From assembly GCA_000170815.1 (NCBI GenBank), contig ABCO01000003.1, forward strand, positions 310,001 through 374,000: a stretch of DNA of 64,000 nt. The letters are read 5' to 3'. Each line of letters begins with the position of its first letter. Position 1 is the first letter of the stretch. The stretch is from an unidentified eubacterium SCB49 (lineage in GTDB: Bacteria; Bacteroidota; Bacteroidia; Flavobacteriales; Flavobacteriaceae). Of this stretch, positions 38,658-48,401 are shown piece by piece. The notes under the pieces were generated by a model. It was not told where the DNA came from. It searched no databases and saw only the letters and a list, made by a program, of their open reading frames with translations. The translations under genes were made by a program, and so were the position numbers.

Positions 38658-39384
38658 ATACGGCCTTATTGGTAAAACATTAAATTATTCATTTTCTAAA
38701 GAATTTTTCAGCAAGAAATTTGAAAAAGAAGAGAGAGATGACACCTATGAAAACATTGAACTCGAATCTCCAGAGGCATTGGCACAATATTTAAAAAACA
38801 ATAAAAACGACTTTAAAGGTTTTAATGTTACATCGCCCTATAAAGAAGCTGTTATACCGCTCTTAGACCGAGTTAATAAAGAAGCAAAAATAATAGGAGC
38901 TGTAAACACTATAAAAGTAACACCTACTAAAAAGTTAGTAGGATACAATACGGATGTATATGGCTTTGCTTTAACGTTAAGTGATTTTCTTCCAATTAAA
39001 GAGAGAACCGCTCTAATCTTAGGAACCGGAGGAGCATCTAAAGCAATTGCACAGGTTTTAAAAACAATGGATTTTGATTATAAATTTGTTTCAAGAAAAG
39101 GATCTGATGATATCTATAGCTATCAGGATCTTACAGATGATGTGATCAAACAACACTATTTAATCATTAATTGTACTCCTTTGGGTACGTACCCAAACGT
39201 GCTTGTTTATCCCAAAATCCCCTATATGAGCATAACAAAAGACCATGTTTTAATAGACCTCATATACAATCCGAGTCAGACCGAATTTTTAAAAAGAGGT
39301 TTTACACAAGGGGCACGTGTCTGTAACGGCTTAAAAATGCTAAATCTTCAAGCAAAAAAATCTTGGTCAATCTGGCAAAAGTAA
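38650..39384 (+). CDS. aroE: Shikimate dehydrogenase
   Basis: 244 residues, at the short end of the family. It reduces dehydroshikimate with NADPH in chorismate synthesis. The substrate site is YSFSKEFF and FNVTSPYKEAVIPLLD (catalytic Lys); the Rossmann loop is LGTGGASKAIAQVL and the end has GLKMLNLQAKKSWSIW. It overlaps the DUF368 gene by 8 bp. Confidence 0.95.
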   Translation: MSRYGLIGKTLNYSFSKEFFSKKFEKEERDDTYENIELESPEALAQYLKNNKNDFKGFNVTSPYKEAVIPLLDRVNKEAKIIGAVNTIKVTPTKKLVGYNTDVYGFALTLSDFLPIKERTALILGTGGASKAIAQVLKTMDFDYKFVSRKGSDDIYSYQDLTDDVIKQHYLIINCTPLGTYPNVLVYPKIPYMSITKDHVLIDLIYNPSQTEFLKRGFTQGARVCNGLKMLNLQAKKSWSIWQK

Positions 39385-39406
39385 TCTTTATAAACAGCTA
39401 TTTATC

Positions 39407-39437
39407 TTTGTGTTGTCTAAGGTTGTTAGTATCTTTG
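39407..39437 (+). promoter_or_regulatory. Promoter of the DUF349 gene, -33 TTTG and -7 TATCTTTG
   Basis: TTTG at 39407-39410, 19 bp, then TATCTTTG at 39430-39437, 35 bp before the ATG. This matches the Bacteroidetes sigma-A consensus TTTG-N19-TAnnTTTG and is the best promoter in the window. Confidence 0.75.
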
Positions 39438-39472
39438 CCCGCTCATAACATAGACCCTTAACATTGAAAAAA

Positions 39473-41551
39473 ATGTCTGAAGAAAACAAAAATACAGTAG
39501 AAAATAGCAATCCAGAAACAGCAGTAACACCTACTCCTGAAATTTCAGAAAATGAAAACCTGGCAGTTGAAGAAACAGTTGCTAACACTGACGAAACAAC
39601 AAATGAAGCAGTAACTACTGCACCTGACACAAACATTGTTTCAGAAAAAAGCACCACTGAAGACGCTACAACTACACCTACAGAAGGAGTTAAGGGCGAA
39701 GATCAAGATGATGATGAAATAGAAGAAGTGGAAGAAGAAGATGACGATAACGATGATGACGATGAAACAGTAATCGAAGAAGTTGATTACGCTACATTAG
39801 ATCAAAAACAATTAGTCGCTCACTTAGCAGCACTAATAGAAAACCATTCTTTTAAGAAAATAAAGAACCAAGTAGAAGCAATTAAAAACGAGTTTAACGA
39901 CCAGTTTAATGCAGAAACAGCAAAAGTTAAAGAAACCTTTTTAGCAGAAGGAGGAAATATTATTGACTTTTACCACACCTCTTCTCTTAAAAAAGAATTT
40001 AACACCTTATACGGAGCGTACAGAAAAGAACAAAAAAACTACTACGCATCTCTTAAAAAAGAACAAGAAAACAATCTTGTTAAAAGAGAAGCTATTGTAG
40101 AAGAATTAAAATCTCTTTTTGACAACGGAAATTCTGTAAGACAAAACTATACTACTTTTAGAGCATTACAGGACCAATGGAATGAGATAGGACACATTCC
40201 GAGAGATGCCTATAACATTGTTTGGAACAACTACAAGCATCATAGAGATACCTATTATGGACTAATGGATCTTGATAGAGAAACAAGAGATTTAGATCAT
40301 AAATTTAATTTAGATAAAAAATTAAAGCTTATACTTCGTGCACAAGAGCTTTCTAAACTTGAAAATGTATCTAAAGCTTTTAGAGAGTTACAATTATTAC
40401 ATAGAATCTGGAAAGACGAAACTGGACCTGTATCTAGAGAATATAGTGACAAAGTTTGGGATGAATTTTCTGTATACACAAAAATTGTACACGATAAAAA
40501 AGATGCGCTAGACGCAGAAAAAGAAAAACTATTTGTTGTTAACCTTGAAAAGAAACAAGAACTAATTCAACAAATAAAAGAAGTTACTGAAAAGGGCGCT
40601 AAAAGTCATAAAGACTGGCAAAACGGAATTAAAGAAATTGAAGCTTTAAGAGAACAATTTTTTAAATCTGGAAGAGTACCTAAAAGCGAAGATAAAAAGG
40701 TTTGGGGCGAATTTAAAAACGCTACTAGAGAGTTTAACCGTGCAAAAAATGATTTTTACAGATCACAAAAAGACGAGCAATTCACTAACCTAGACAAGAA
40801 AAAGGAGTTAATCGCTATTGCAGAAGCCAATAAAGACAATGAAGACATACAGGGCACAATAAACCTGATGAAAAAGATACAGAGTGACTGGAAAAAAATA
40901 GGACACGTACCTAGAAAAGACAGTGATAAAATCTGGAAGAAATTTAGAGCGGCTTGTAATCACTTTTTTGATCGTATCAACGCACAAAAAGAAGAAGCAC
41001 AAGCTGGAGAAGTTGAAAATCTTGAGGCAAAAAAGACTGCTTTAGACAACTTAAAAACCATACAGCTTTCTGGCAATCAAAAAGAAGACCTTGCACTAAT
41101 AATGAGCAAAGTTAACGAATGGAAAAACATAGGCCGTGTACCGTATAAGAGTAAAGGTATAGACCAAAAGTTTAATGAAGCTATTGATGCTCTTTTTGGA
41201 CAGCTTGACATGGACAAGAAAGAAATTGAGATGATCAAATACGAAAATCGTATTAACACCATCTTAGCACAAGATGATAGTCGTGCCATTCGTAACGAAG
41301 AGTTTTTCTTAACTAAAAAAGTAGAAGAAACGCGTAATGAAATGCTACAACTACAAAACAATCTTGAGTTTTTTAAACATGTAGCAGATGACAATCCTTT
41401 AGTAAAAGATGTACATAAAAACATCGCTAAACACAAAGAGGAGCATAAAATATGGAAAACAAAACTTACCAAGTTAAGAAACATGTGTAAGCCAAAGCCA
41501 GAACCAGTAGTAGAAAATACTGAAGACCAAGAACCAAGCGCAGAAGCATAA
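39473..41551 (+). CDS. DUF349 protein with an acidic, disordered N-terminus
   Basis: 692 residues from the ATG at 39473. About 1-115 is a Thr/Glu/Asp-rich disordered stretch with a long Asp/Glu run. The rest is five coiled-coil DUF349 repeats, each with a W-(K/N)-x-I-G-x-(V/I)-P-R-like motif (for example DQWNEIGHIPRDA, SDWKKIGHVPRKDSDKIW and NEWKNIGRVPYKSKG). Two of the five motifs are degenerate. The family is conserved in Bacteroidetes, function unknown. It ends at a strong bidirectional terminator. Confidence 0.9.
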   Translation: MSEENKNTVENSNPETAVTPTPEISENENLAVEETVANTDETTNEAVTTAPDTNIVSEKSTTEDATTTPTEGVKGEDQDDDEIEEVEEEDDDNDDDDETVIEEVDYATLDQKQLVAHLAALIENHSFKKIKNQVEAIKNEFNDQFNAETAKVKETFLAEGGNIIDFYHTSSLKKEFNTLYGAYRKEQKNYYASLKKEQENNLVKREAIVEELKSLFDNGNSVRQNYTTFRALQDQWNEIGHIPRDAYNIVWNNYKHHRDTYYGLMDLDRETRDLDHKFNLDKKLKLILRAQELSKLENVSKAFRELQLLHRIWKDETGPVSREYSDKVWDEFSVYTKIVHDKKDALDAEKEKLFVVNLEKKQELIQQIKEVTEKGAKSHKDWQNGIKEIEALREQFFKSGRVPKSEDKKVWGEFKNATREFNRAKNDFYRSQKDEQFTNLDKKKELIAIAEANKDNEDIQGTINLMKKIQSDWKKIGHVPRKDSDKIWKKFRAACNHFFDRINAQKEEAQAGEVENLEAKKTALDNLKTIQLSGNQKEDLALIMSKVNEWKNIGRVPYKSKGIDQKFNEAIDALFGQLDMDKKEIEMIKYENRINTILAQDDSRAIRNEEFFLTKKVEETRNEMLQLQNNLEFFKHVADDNPLVKDVHKNIAKHKEEHKIWKTKLTKLRNMCKPKPEPVVENTEDQEPSAEA

Positions 41552-41580
41552 TAATTGCTCCTCGCCTATTCTAAATAACA

Positions 41581-41611
41581 AAAAAAGGTATCCAAATTGG
41601 ATACCTTTTTT
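41581..41611. terminator. Bidirectional rho-independent terminator
   Basis: AAAAAAGGTATCC, loop AAATT, GGATACCTTTTTTT. It serves the DUF349 gene (+) and the converging 41637-42128 gene (-). Confidence 0.93.
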
Positions 41612-41636
41612 TATTGGAGGTAGTTTGTACTTTCGA

Positions 41637-42128
41637 CTATTTAACTAAAAAACCATTACCTCTCATAATATCAACAGCTTTTATAGTTTCTTTAGGTCCA
41701 TCACTTAATGAACCTGGCAGCATAATTAATCGCGTTTTTTCTTTACCATCCTCTTGCTCAAATCTCACTTTAAAATGACTACGAGTCAAGAATTTTTTGG
41801 CTGGTATAAATTTAATAGTTTTAATGTTTTGTCTAAAAATAACTGGAGATGCAGAGTAGTTCTTACTTTTAATAATACCGTATATCAAATATATTCCTAT
41901 CAATAAATAAAATCCAAAAAAGAACCAATTCTCCTTTACAAAATCACTGTATGCATTATAAAACATTAGTACAGCAACAAGACCGTAAATAATAAGAAAT
42001 CCAGAAGTTTTATTCCCAGAAATAACTTCGGCTACATTTCCTCTAAACCCATCACGAGTTAAAACTATTCTATCAGTCAAAATATGACAAAAACCCGTTT
42101 TAGTTTTAAATTTTTGTTCGGCTTCCAA
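41637..42128 (-). CDS. Small membrane protein, possibly PH-like
   Basis: 163 residues. A hydrophilic N-terminus (EQKFKTKTGFCHILTDRIVLTRDG) is followed by two membrane helices (FLIIYGLVAVLMFYNAY and FFFGFYLLIGIYLIYG) and a C-terminal beta-rich domain (IKFIPAKKFLTRSHFKVRFEQEDGKEKTRLIMLPGS). The layout recalls bacterial PH-like membrane proteins, but I do not recognise a family with certainty. It starts 8 bp after purC ends and may be its operon partner. Confidence 0.8.
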   Translation of the reverse strand: MEAEQKFKTKTGFCHILTDRIVLTRDGFRGNVAEVISGNKTSGFLIIYGLVAVLMFYNAYSDFVKENWFFFGFYLLIGIYLIYGIIKSKNYSASPVIFRQNIKTIKFIPAKKFLTRSHFKVRFEQEDGKEKTRLIMLPGSLSDGPKETIKAVDIMRGNGFLVK

Positions 42129-42136
42129 ATGATTGT

Positions 42137-43087
42137 TTATTTGTTAAAATACTCTGCAACATTAGTAACAATCCTTTCGTCAATATTAGTAACATCTGCT
42201 TTGACAAAGGTATCTCCTGTAATGTTTTCAAAAAGCTCAATATAGCGGTCAGAAACGGTATCGATGTATTCATCTGTCATTTCGGGTACCGTTTGCCCTT
42301 CTAGCCCTTGAAAATCATTCTGTATTAACCATTGTCTTACAAACTCTTTAGACAATTGTTTTTGAGCTTCGCCCGCTTTTTGTCTTTCTTCATAGCCCTC
42401 TTTATAAAAGTAACGAGAAGAATCTGGTGTGTGTATTTCATCAATAAGCACAATCTTACCGTCTTTAGTTTTTCCAAACTCATATTTCGTATCAACTAAG
42501 ATAAGACCGCGACTGTCTGCTATTTCAGAACCTCTTTTAAAAAGCTTTCTTGTATAATCTTCAAGCACTAAGTAATCTTCTTCAGAAACAATATTTCTTT
42601 TTATAATATCTTCTCTAGCGATATCCTCATCATGATCGCCCATTTCTGCTTTTGTCGCAGGTGTTATAATTGGTGACGGAAAAGCATCGTTCTCTTTCAT
42701 TCCCTCTGGCATAGGTACTCCACATAAAACTCTTCGTCCAGCTTTATACTCTCTAGCTGCATGACCACTCATATAACCACGTATCACCATTTCTACCTTA
42801 AAAGGTTCGCAAGCATGACCTATAGCGACATTTGGGTCTGGTGTTGCAATTAACCAATTAGGAACCAAATCTTCTGTATCACGCATCATTTTTGTTGCGA
42901 TCTGGTTTAATATTTGCCCTTTATAAGGAATTCCCTTAGGCATCACTACATCAAAAGCGCTTAAACGATCTGTAGCAACCATTAATAAAATATCGTCTTG
43001 TAATGTGTACACAGACCTTACTTTACCGTGATATACACTTTTCTGTCCTGGAAAATTGAAGTCTGTTTTTATTATCGTTTTACTCAT
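42137..43087 (-). CDS. purC: SAICAR synthase (phosphoribosylaminoimidazole-succinocarboxamide synthase)
   Basis: 316 residues. It joins CAIR and aspartate with ATP in purine synthesis. The motifs are [56 protein letters not shown] and the catalytic [30 protein letters not shown]. Its length fits the longer Bacteroidetes/yeast-like form. It lies in the minus-strand run between phoH and the small membrane protein. Confidence 0.97.
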   Translation of the reverse strand: MSKTIIKTDFNFPGQKSVYHGKVRSVYTLQDDILLMVATDRLSAFDVVMPKGIPYKGQILNQIATKMMRDTEDLVPNWLIATPDPNVAIGHACEPFKVEMVIRGYMSGHAAREYKAGRRVLCGVPMPEGMKENDAFPSPIITPATKAEMGDHDEDIAREDIIKRNIVSEEDYLVLEDYTRKLFKRGSEIADSRGLILVDTKYEFGKTKDGKIVLIDEIHTPDSSRYFYKEGYEERQKAGEAQKQLSKEFVRQWLIQNDFQGLEGQTVPEMTDEYIDTVSDRYIELFENITGDTFVKADVTNIDERIVTNVAEYFNK

Positions 43088-43233
43088 AATGCAATTATAT
43101 TATTCTTCTTAATTTCTTTATTAATTAGTTAGGCTTTAAAATAATGGTAATACCTTACAAAGAAGGTTTCTTTTAGATACAAATAGCTTCTGTATAATTT
43201 TGCTTTTCCCGAAGCGATTTGACAATGCGCAGT

Positions 43234-44190
43234 TTACGAATCTAAATTTTCAATGTTTTTATATGCAGCTATTACTTTTTTAACCAGTTTATGACGGATA
43301 ACATCTTTATCATCTAAAAAGACAATCCCCACTCCTTCTACATCTTTAAGTATAAGCAATGCTTCTTTTAAACCAGAAATAACACGTCTAGGTAAATCTA
43401 TTTGCCCAGGGTCTCCCGTAATCATAAACTTAGCGTTTTTCCCCATACGGGTTAAAAACATTTTCATTTGTGCGTGTGTGGTATTCTGTGCTTCATCAAG
43501 GATAACAAAAGCATTATCTAAGGTTCTACCACGCATAAATGCTAAAGGTGCAATCTGGATGGTTCCGTTTTCTATAAATTGCTCTAGTTTTTCTGCCGGA
43601 ATCATATCACGCAAACCATCATAAAGTGGCTGCATATATGGATCTAATTTTTCTTTTAAATCTCCTGGTAAAAAACCTAGGTTCTCACCAGCTTCTACAG
43701 CAGGTCTTGTGAGTATAATTCTTTTTACGCGTCTTTCTTTAAGCGCCTTAACAGCAAGCGCTACACCGGTGTATGTTTTTCCTGTTCCTGCAGGACCTAC
43801 AGCAAACACCATATCATTAGATTTAGATAAAGTAACAAGTTTGCGTTGGTTTGCTGTTTGTGGTTTTATAATTTTCCCTCCAACTCCATGAACCAAAATA
43901 TCATTACTGGTCATTGGGGTTTCATAATCTGCCTTACTATTGCTCTGAAAAACTCTTTCTATCACATTTTCGTCCAGCTTGTTATACTTTCCGTAGTGTT
44001 CAAAAAGCATTTCCATTCGTTTATCAAACTCCTCTAAAACTTCTTCATCTCCATAGGCTTTAATTTTACTACCTCTAGCTACGATTTTAAGTTTTGGAAA
44101 ATATTTTTTTATTAAATCAATGTTTACGCTTTGTTCCCCAAAAAAATCTCTTGGGTTAATTTCTGTTAATTCTAGGATAAGTTCGTTCAA
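43234..44190 (-). CDS. PhoH family ATPase
   Basis: 318 residues. The N-terminal ~100 residues form a KH-like RNA-binding domain (PKLKIVARGSKIKAYGDEEVLEEFDKRM). The P-loop ATPase follows: Walker A AVGPAGTGKTYTGVALAV, LTRPAVEAGENLGFLPGD, Walker B AFVILDEAQNTTHAQMKM and MITGDPGQIDLP. PhoH proteins are phosphate-starvation-linked ATPases with RNA helicase/nuclease links. It is a single gene, divergent from the SAM-cleaving enzyme. Confidence 0.95.
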   Translation of the reverse strand: MNELILELTEINPRDFFGEQSVNIDLIKKYFPKLKIVARGSKIKAYGDEEVLEEFDKRMEMLFEHYGKYNKLDENVIERVFQSNSKADYETPMTSNDILVHGVGGKIIKPQTANQRKLVTLSKSNDMVFAVGPAGTGKTYTGVALAVKALKERRVKRIILTRPAVEAGENLGFLPGDLKEKLDPYMQPLYDGLRDMIPAEKLEQFIENGTIQIAPLAFMRGRTLDNAFVILDEAQNTTHAQMKMFLTRMGKNAKFMITGDPGQIDLPRRVISGLKEALLILKDVEGVGIVFLDDKDVIRHKLVKKVIAAYKNIENLDS

Positions 44191-44255
44191 AAGCGGTTTG
44201 TTTATAACAATTAATAGCTATTGTAAATATAGTTTTTACTATGCTAAAAGTGGCT

Positions 44256-44263
44256 TACTTTTG
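44256..44263 (+). promoter_or_regulatory. Putative -7 box of the SAM-cleaving enzyme gene
   Basis: TACTTTTG fits TAnnTTTG and lies 31 bp before the ATG at 44295. Confidence 0.45.
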
Positions 44264-44294
44264 TAGTAGATGTTGTTAACAAAATATCAACAGT

Positions 44295-45134
44295 TTGAAG
44301 ATGCCAATCATTACATTAACTACAGATTTTGGAGAGAAGGATCATTTTGCAGGTGCTGTAAAAGGCGCTATTTATGCAGAGCTTGACAGTGTACGTATTG
44401 TAGATATCACACACAATGTTTCTCCTTTTCATACAGCAGAAGCAGCTTATATCATACAAAATGCCTACCGTAGCTTTCCGCCCGGAACCATACACCTCAT
44501 TGGTATTGATAGCGAACTCAACCCTGAAAACAAACATATTGCGGTCTATCTTGACGAACACTATTTTATCTGTGCCAACAATGGAATCATCTCTATGTTA
44601 GCAAATGAAATTGTACCAGAAAAAATAGTTGAAATAAACATTCACGACCATATTATTAGTAACTTTCCTGTACTAGATGTATTTGTAAAAGTAGCTTGCC
44701 ATATTGCCCGAGGTGGTACCCTTGAAATCATAGGGAAAAAAATTCAAGAAATTAAGCAACTTAACGGGCTTAATCCAGTAATTCAAGGAGAAGAAAAACA
44801 AATTATTGGTAATGTTATTTATATTGACAACTACGGAAACGTGATTACAAACATCACAAAGTCATTATTTGAAAAAGTAGGAAAAGGTAGAGCGTTTAAA
44901 ATAACTGCACGTAGAGCCGTCTTTAATGAAATACACACTCATTACAGTGATGCCATTAACTTTGAACAACCCAAAGACAGACGAGAAGAAGACGGTAAGA
45001 AAATTGCACTCTGGAATAGCTCTGACTATCTAGAACTAGCCATTTACAAAAGCAACCCAAGTACCATAGGTAGTGCCTCTACCTTATTTGGTCTAGCATA
45101 CCGTGACAGTGTGACCATTAATTTTATAAGCTAA
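44295..45134 (+). CDS. SAM hydroxide adenosyltransferase (DUF62 family)
   Basis: 279 residues. The N-terminal ITLTTDFGEKDHFAGAVKGAIY is the family signature; AAYIIQNAYRSFPPGTIHLIGID and the C-terminal VIYIDNYGNVITNI are also typical. The family uses water to split S-adenosylmethionine to adenosine and methionine; related enzymes are chlorinases or fluorinases. Halide specificity cannot be judged here. It is followed by the ABM-fold gene at 50 bp. Confidence 0.92.
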   Translation: MKMPIITLTTDFGEKDHFAGAVKGAIYAELDSVRIVDITHNVSPFHTAEAAYIIQNAYRSFPPGTIHLIGIDSELNPENKHIAVYLDEHYFICANNGIISMLANEIVPEKIVEINIHDHIISNFPVLDVFVKVACHIARGGTLEIIGKKIQEIKQLNGLNPVIQGEEKQIIGNVIYIDNYGNVITNITKSLFEKVGKGRAFKITARRAVFNEIHTHYSDAINFEQPKDRREEDGKKIALWNSSDYLELAIYKSNPSTIGSASTLFGLAYRDSVTINFIS

Positions 45135-45184
45135 CAAGCCATAAAATTTACTTCGGAAATATTAAATTTTAAAAAACCAACCCT

Positions 45185-45481
45185 ATGTTTACACGCATTG
45201 TAAAAATGGAATTTAAACCAGAAAATATCGACACTTTTTTGGCAGATTTTCAATTTGTAAAACACAAAATAAGAAACTTTGATGGTTGTCTTCATTTACA
45301 ATTATGGCGAGATAAAAGAAATCCACACATCTTTTTTACCCATAGTCATTGGCAAGAAGAAGCAGATTTAGAGAAATACCGTCACAGCGAATTATTTAAA
45401 GGAGTTTGGGCAAAAACAAAACCCTTATTTCAAGAAAAAGCAGCTGCTTGGAGTGTAGATGTAGTTGAGGAGATTGAGTAG
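45185..45481 (+). CDS. Antibiotic-biosynthesis-monooxygenase-like (ABM) protein
   Basis: 98 residues, one dimeric ferredoxin-like ABM domain: FTRIVKMEFKPENIDTFLADF, then CLHLQLWRDKRNPHIFFTHSHW, and the terminal helix region. Small stand-alone ABM proteins often bind haem or quinones; the substrate is unknown. The stop codon lies in the first unit of a GAGTAGT tandem repeat (45476-45503). Confidence 0.88.
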   Translation: MFTRIVKMEFKPENIDTFLADFQFVKHKIRNFDGCLHLQLWRDKRNPHIFFTHSHWQEEADLEKYRHSELFKGVWAKTKPLFQEKAAAWSVDVVEEIE

Positions 45482-45503
45482 TGAGTAGTGAGTAGTGAGT
45501 AGT
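45476..45503 (+). repeat. 7-bp tandem repeat, GAGTAGT x4
   Basis: Four perfect copies of GAGTAGT. The first contains the stop codon of the ABM gene, so copy-number change would not affect the protein. Confidence 0.9.
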
Positions 45504-46010
45504 GAAATTTAAAAAATTACTTGTTATTCGCTTGAAAACATGAAATAATAACAAGTGTCAGGTTGAGCGCAGTCGAAACCTAATAAGAGTGCCTGAAAGT
45601 TCTTGACCATTGTATATCCTAAACTTAAATTGAAGGTATCGTATAGACAAAAAATTAAATAATATACTGACTGTTCGCCTTAAGGTTATAGCGATTGAAA
45701 CTGACCAATTTTAACCTATGCTTAAACCAATTACTTACTTAATGCGTAGTTAAAATACCGAACTAAATCGCAAGGCAATCTATTAACAATTTACCCTTCA
45801 AATTTCGGCCTAAATTACTAATAACGAACACTTAAAAGCCTGAGCAATATCGTGATAACTTTTTAACACAAAGCTTTTTAAATGGTCTTATTTAAAATAT
45901 ATTTGTTATGGTTGTTATAAAACTCAAACCGTTTTAGAAATCTCTAAACATCAGCGTTTTAAAGCACACATTTTAAGCCTTTTTAATATAATAAGAATTA
46001 GCATATACTT
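45482..46010. other. 529-bp gene-free stretch before dnaN
   Basis: It holds the rest of the 7-bp repeat and a REP-like element (45555-45581). The rest is AT-rich. I found no DnaA-box-like clusters (TTATCCACA or close) and no ORF with coding character, so it is not supported as an origin. Confidence 0.5.
45555..45581 (+). repeat. REP-like stem-loop element, GAGCRCAGTCGA family
   Basis: Arms AGGTT and AACCT flank the loop GAGCGCAGTCGA(A). It is related to the element at 2929-2954, with a different but still complementary stem. Confidence 0.6.
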
Positions 46011-47129
46011 ATGAAATTTATCGTATCCAGCTCATATTTACTCAAAAAACTTCAGGTTTTAGGAGGGATTATTAACAATAACAACACGTTACCAATTCTT
46101 GATAATTTTTTGTTTGAACTACATGGCAATTCGCTTAAAGTTTCGGCATCAGATTTAGAATCTACGGTAACATCAATGTTAGATGTAGAGAGCAATGAAG
46201 TAGGAAATGTTTGTATTCCAGCACGTTTGTTGTTAGATACTTTAAAAACTTTCCCTGAACAACCCTTAACTTTTACACTAGAAGAAAACAATACCGTAGA
46301 GATTAGCTCTAATCACGGTAAGTATGCTTTAGCTTATGCAGATGGCGCAGAGTTTCCAAGTGCTGTAGAGTTAAAAGATCCTTCTTCTACCATTATACAA
46401 GGTGACATTCTTGCTACGGCAATCAGTAAAACAATTTTTGCAAGTGGTAATGATGATTTAAGACCCGTAATGAGTGGTGTGTTTTTTCAGTTTAATACAG
46501 ATGGATTAACCTTTGTAGCAACAGATGCCCACAAACTTGTAAAATATACACGTGAAGATGTAAAGGCTGCTGAAACAGCAGAATTTATCATGCCTAAAAA
46601 GCCTCTTAACCTTTTAAAGAGCATCCTTGCAGGTAGCGAAGATGAAGTAGTAGTAGAATATAATGACAGTAATGCTAAGTTTAGCTTTGATGGTACAGAA
46701 TTAATTTGTCGTTTAATAGATGGTAAATACCCTAACTACGAAGCGGTTATCCCAAAAGAGAATCCAAACAAACTTTCTATCTCTCGTAACCAGTTTTTAA
46801 ACAGTGTACGTCGTGTTTCTATATTTTCAAATAAAACAACACACCAGATTCGTTTAAAAATTGCTGGTGCAGAACTAAATATATCTGCAGAAGACGTAGA
46901 TTACAGCAATAAAGCAGAAGAACGTCTTACTTGTGATTATCAAGGTGACGATATGCAAATAGGGTTTAACTCTCGTTTTCTTACCGAAATGCTAAACAAC
47001 CTTACTTGCGATGATGTTTCATTAGAAATGAGTCTTCCTAATCGTGCTGGTATTCTTACGCCAGTAGATGGGCTAGACGAAGGTGAAAGAGTTACAATGC
47101 TTGTAATGCCTGTTATGCTTAATAGTTAA
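46011..47129 (+). CDS. dnaN: DNA polymerase III beta subunit (sliding clamp)
   Basis: 372 residues with the triple repeated clamp fold: MKFIVSSSYLLKKLQVLGGI, PILDNFLFELHGNSLKVSASDLES, and the C-terminal MLVMPVMLNS for domain closure. It holds the polymerase on DNA. dnaA is not adjacent, unlike in many phyla. It is followed by a terminator and then the duplicated lipoprotein genes. Confidence 0.97.
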   Translation: MKFIVSSSYLLKKLQVLGGIINNNNTLPILDNFLFELHGNSLKVSASDLESTVTSMLDVESNEVGNVCIPARLLLDTLKTFPEQPLTFTLEENNTVEISSNHGKYALAYADGAEFPSAVELKDPSSTIIQGDILATAISKTIFASGNDDLRPVMSGVFFQFNTDGLTFVATDAHKLVKYTREDVKAAETAEFIMPKKPLNLLKSILAGSEDEVVVEYNDSNAKFSFDGTELICRLIDGKYPNYEAVIPKENPNKLSISRNQFLNSVRRVSIFSNKTTHQIRLKIAGAELNISAEDVDYSNKAEERLTCDYQGDDMQIGFNSRFLTEMLNNLTCDDVSLEMSLPNRAGILTPVDGLDEGERVTMLVMPVMLNS

Positions 47130-47182
47130 AAAAAGTTTACATTTTATTATAACTATTAAGGTTAGAGTAAAAACATGTTACT

Positions 47183-47217
47183 TCCCAAGCTTCATCTGAA
47201 GCTTGGGATTTTTTTTT
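47183..47217 (+). terminator. Terminator of dnaN
   Basis: A perfect 12-bp stem, TCCCAAGCTTCA and its complement around TC, followed by a T tract. The core AAGCTTCA reappears in the hairpin at 48251-48284. Confidence 0.93.
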
Positions 47218-47290
47218 GAGGCACCATAATCTTTAAAAAAGTAGTCAAAAAAAAATATATAAATAAAACTGTTTTTTAATGTATTTCATC

Positions 47291-47298
47291 TAACTTTG
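47291..47298 (+). promoter_or_regulatory. -7 box of lipoprotein copy A
   Basis: TAACTTTG, 25 bp before the ATG. The corresponding TAATTTTG is at the same distance in copy B, so the promoter was duplicated with the gene. Confidence 0.55.
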
Positions 47299-47323
47299 CA
47301 CACACTTTAACGAGAATTATATT

Positions 47324-48214
47324 ATGAAAAAAGCATTTTTATATCTTTTTATGGGCGCTACATTTATTCAATGTACAGCAGACCAAGAGGGTGAAACAAC
47401 AGTAGAAAATCAAAATCTTACCTATGAAAAAGGTTTGGACTTATCTACTCAACTCCCAAACGCAAATTTTGATACAGCAAATTCAGGCCTATATGTAGGT
47501 ACAGCGGTATCTAACGATCTTACTTTTCACGAAAGATTATACATTAACATCTACAATGACAACCATATTAATGCCCAATTTTTAATCAACAAATTTACCA
47601 CCGCTTCATATATTTATTTACAAGGTAGCGTGTTAAATGCAGATGAAAATACTTATGAATTTTCTGGTGAGATTGGAAGCTTTAAATTACAAATTGAAAA
47701 TAACGAAGCTACAATTTATGATGCAATTTTTGATAACAAACAAGCTGTAGCAAATGTCTTTAAAAGCACAAGCAAGGATCCATTGACGCCTACAATAGGT
47801 ACATTTAGCGCAAATTCTACCGACCATGACGCAGACGGAACTTGGGATGCCATCTATACAGAAACAAATGATGACAGGTTTGATGGGTCAGTAATTTCAA
47901 TTGTTTTAAATAGCACCTCTTACACTATAACTAATTCTGAAGAATTATCTTACAGAAGATTCTGTAATCCAATAGAAGGTTCAGAAAATTTACTTTCTAG
48001 ACTTATATGTAGAGCTCAATCTGAAAACGATATTGCGCAACTAGCAGGTCTACCAATAAATTTTCATTTTAGAATAGTAGAAAGCAATGAGGATTTACCA
48101 ACATGTGATTATCCTACTGCTGCTGAAATGGTAGAAGTTCAAAACACATGGTCTTGGAATGGTCGTGAAGGAACCATCACACTAGACAGAAGCACCCTTC
48201 CATCATTTGACTAA
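47324..48214 (+). CDS. Lipoprotein paralog A
   Basis: 296 residues. Signal peptide with lipobox (LFMGATFIQC, Cys17). The mature part has GLDLSTQLPNANFDTANSGLYVGT and ends NTWSWNGREGTITLDRSTLPSFD. No known domain is recognised. Cysteines in the C-terminal half (FCNPIEGS, LICRA, PTCDY) may form disulfides. Copy B at 48402 is nearly identical in the first ~155 residues but clearly diverged after that; copy C at 50419 is a distant relative. Likely exported to the outer membrane. Confidence 0.85.
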   Translation: MKKAFLYLFMGATFIQCTADQEGETTVENQNLTYEKGLDLSTQLPNANFDTANSGLYVGTAVSNDLTFHERLYINIYNDNHINAQFLINKFTTASYIYLQGSVLNADENTYEFSGEIGSFKLQIENNEATIYDAIFDNKQAVANVFKSTSKDPLTPTIGTFSANSTDHDADGTWDAIYTETNDDRFDGSVISIVLNSTSYTITNSEELSYRRFCNPIEGSENLLSRLICRAQSENDIAQLAGLPINFHFRIVESNEDLPTCDYPTAAEMVEVQNTWSWNGREGTITLDRSTLPSFD

Positions 48215-48250
48215 ATATCTATTTATTCTTTATAGATATTTATAATTATC

Positions 48251-48284
48251 AACCCCCCAAGCTTCAAATGAAGCTTGGGGGGTT
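48251..48284 (+). terminator. Hairpin between lipoprotein copies A and B
   Basis: A perfect 16-bp stem (AACCCCCCAAGCTTCA and complement) around AA, but no T run follows. It probably ends transcription of copy A; it shares AAGCTTCA with the dnaN terminator. Confidence 0.75.
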
Positions 48285-48368
48285 GTAAGTTAACATCATC
48301 TTTTTAAAAAAGCAGAAAAAAAAGGATCAAAATTTATAAATAAAACTGCCTTTTTGATGTGTTTCACC

Positions 48369-48376
48369 TAATTTTG
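48369..48376 (+). promoter_or_regulatory. -7 box of lipoprotein copy B
   Basis: TAATTTTG, 25 bp before the ATG, at the same spacing as copy A. Confidence 0.5.
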
Positions 48377-48401
48377 CGTATATTTTAATGAAAATCATAT
48401 T

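Noticed and set aside
45482..46010. Possible replication origin next to dnaN
   Set aside because: No DnaA-box cluster, no dnaA gene and no DNA-unwinding-like 13-mers were seen; gene-free length alone does not support an origin.
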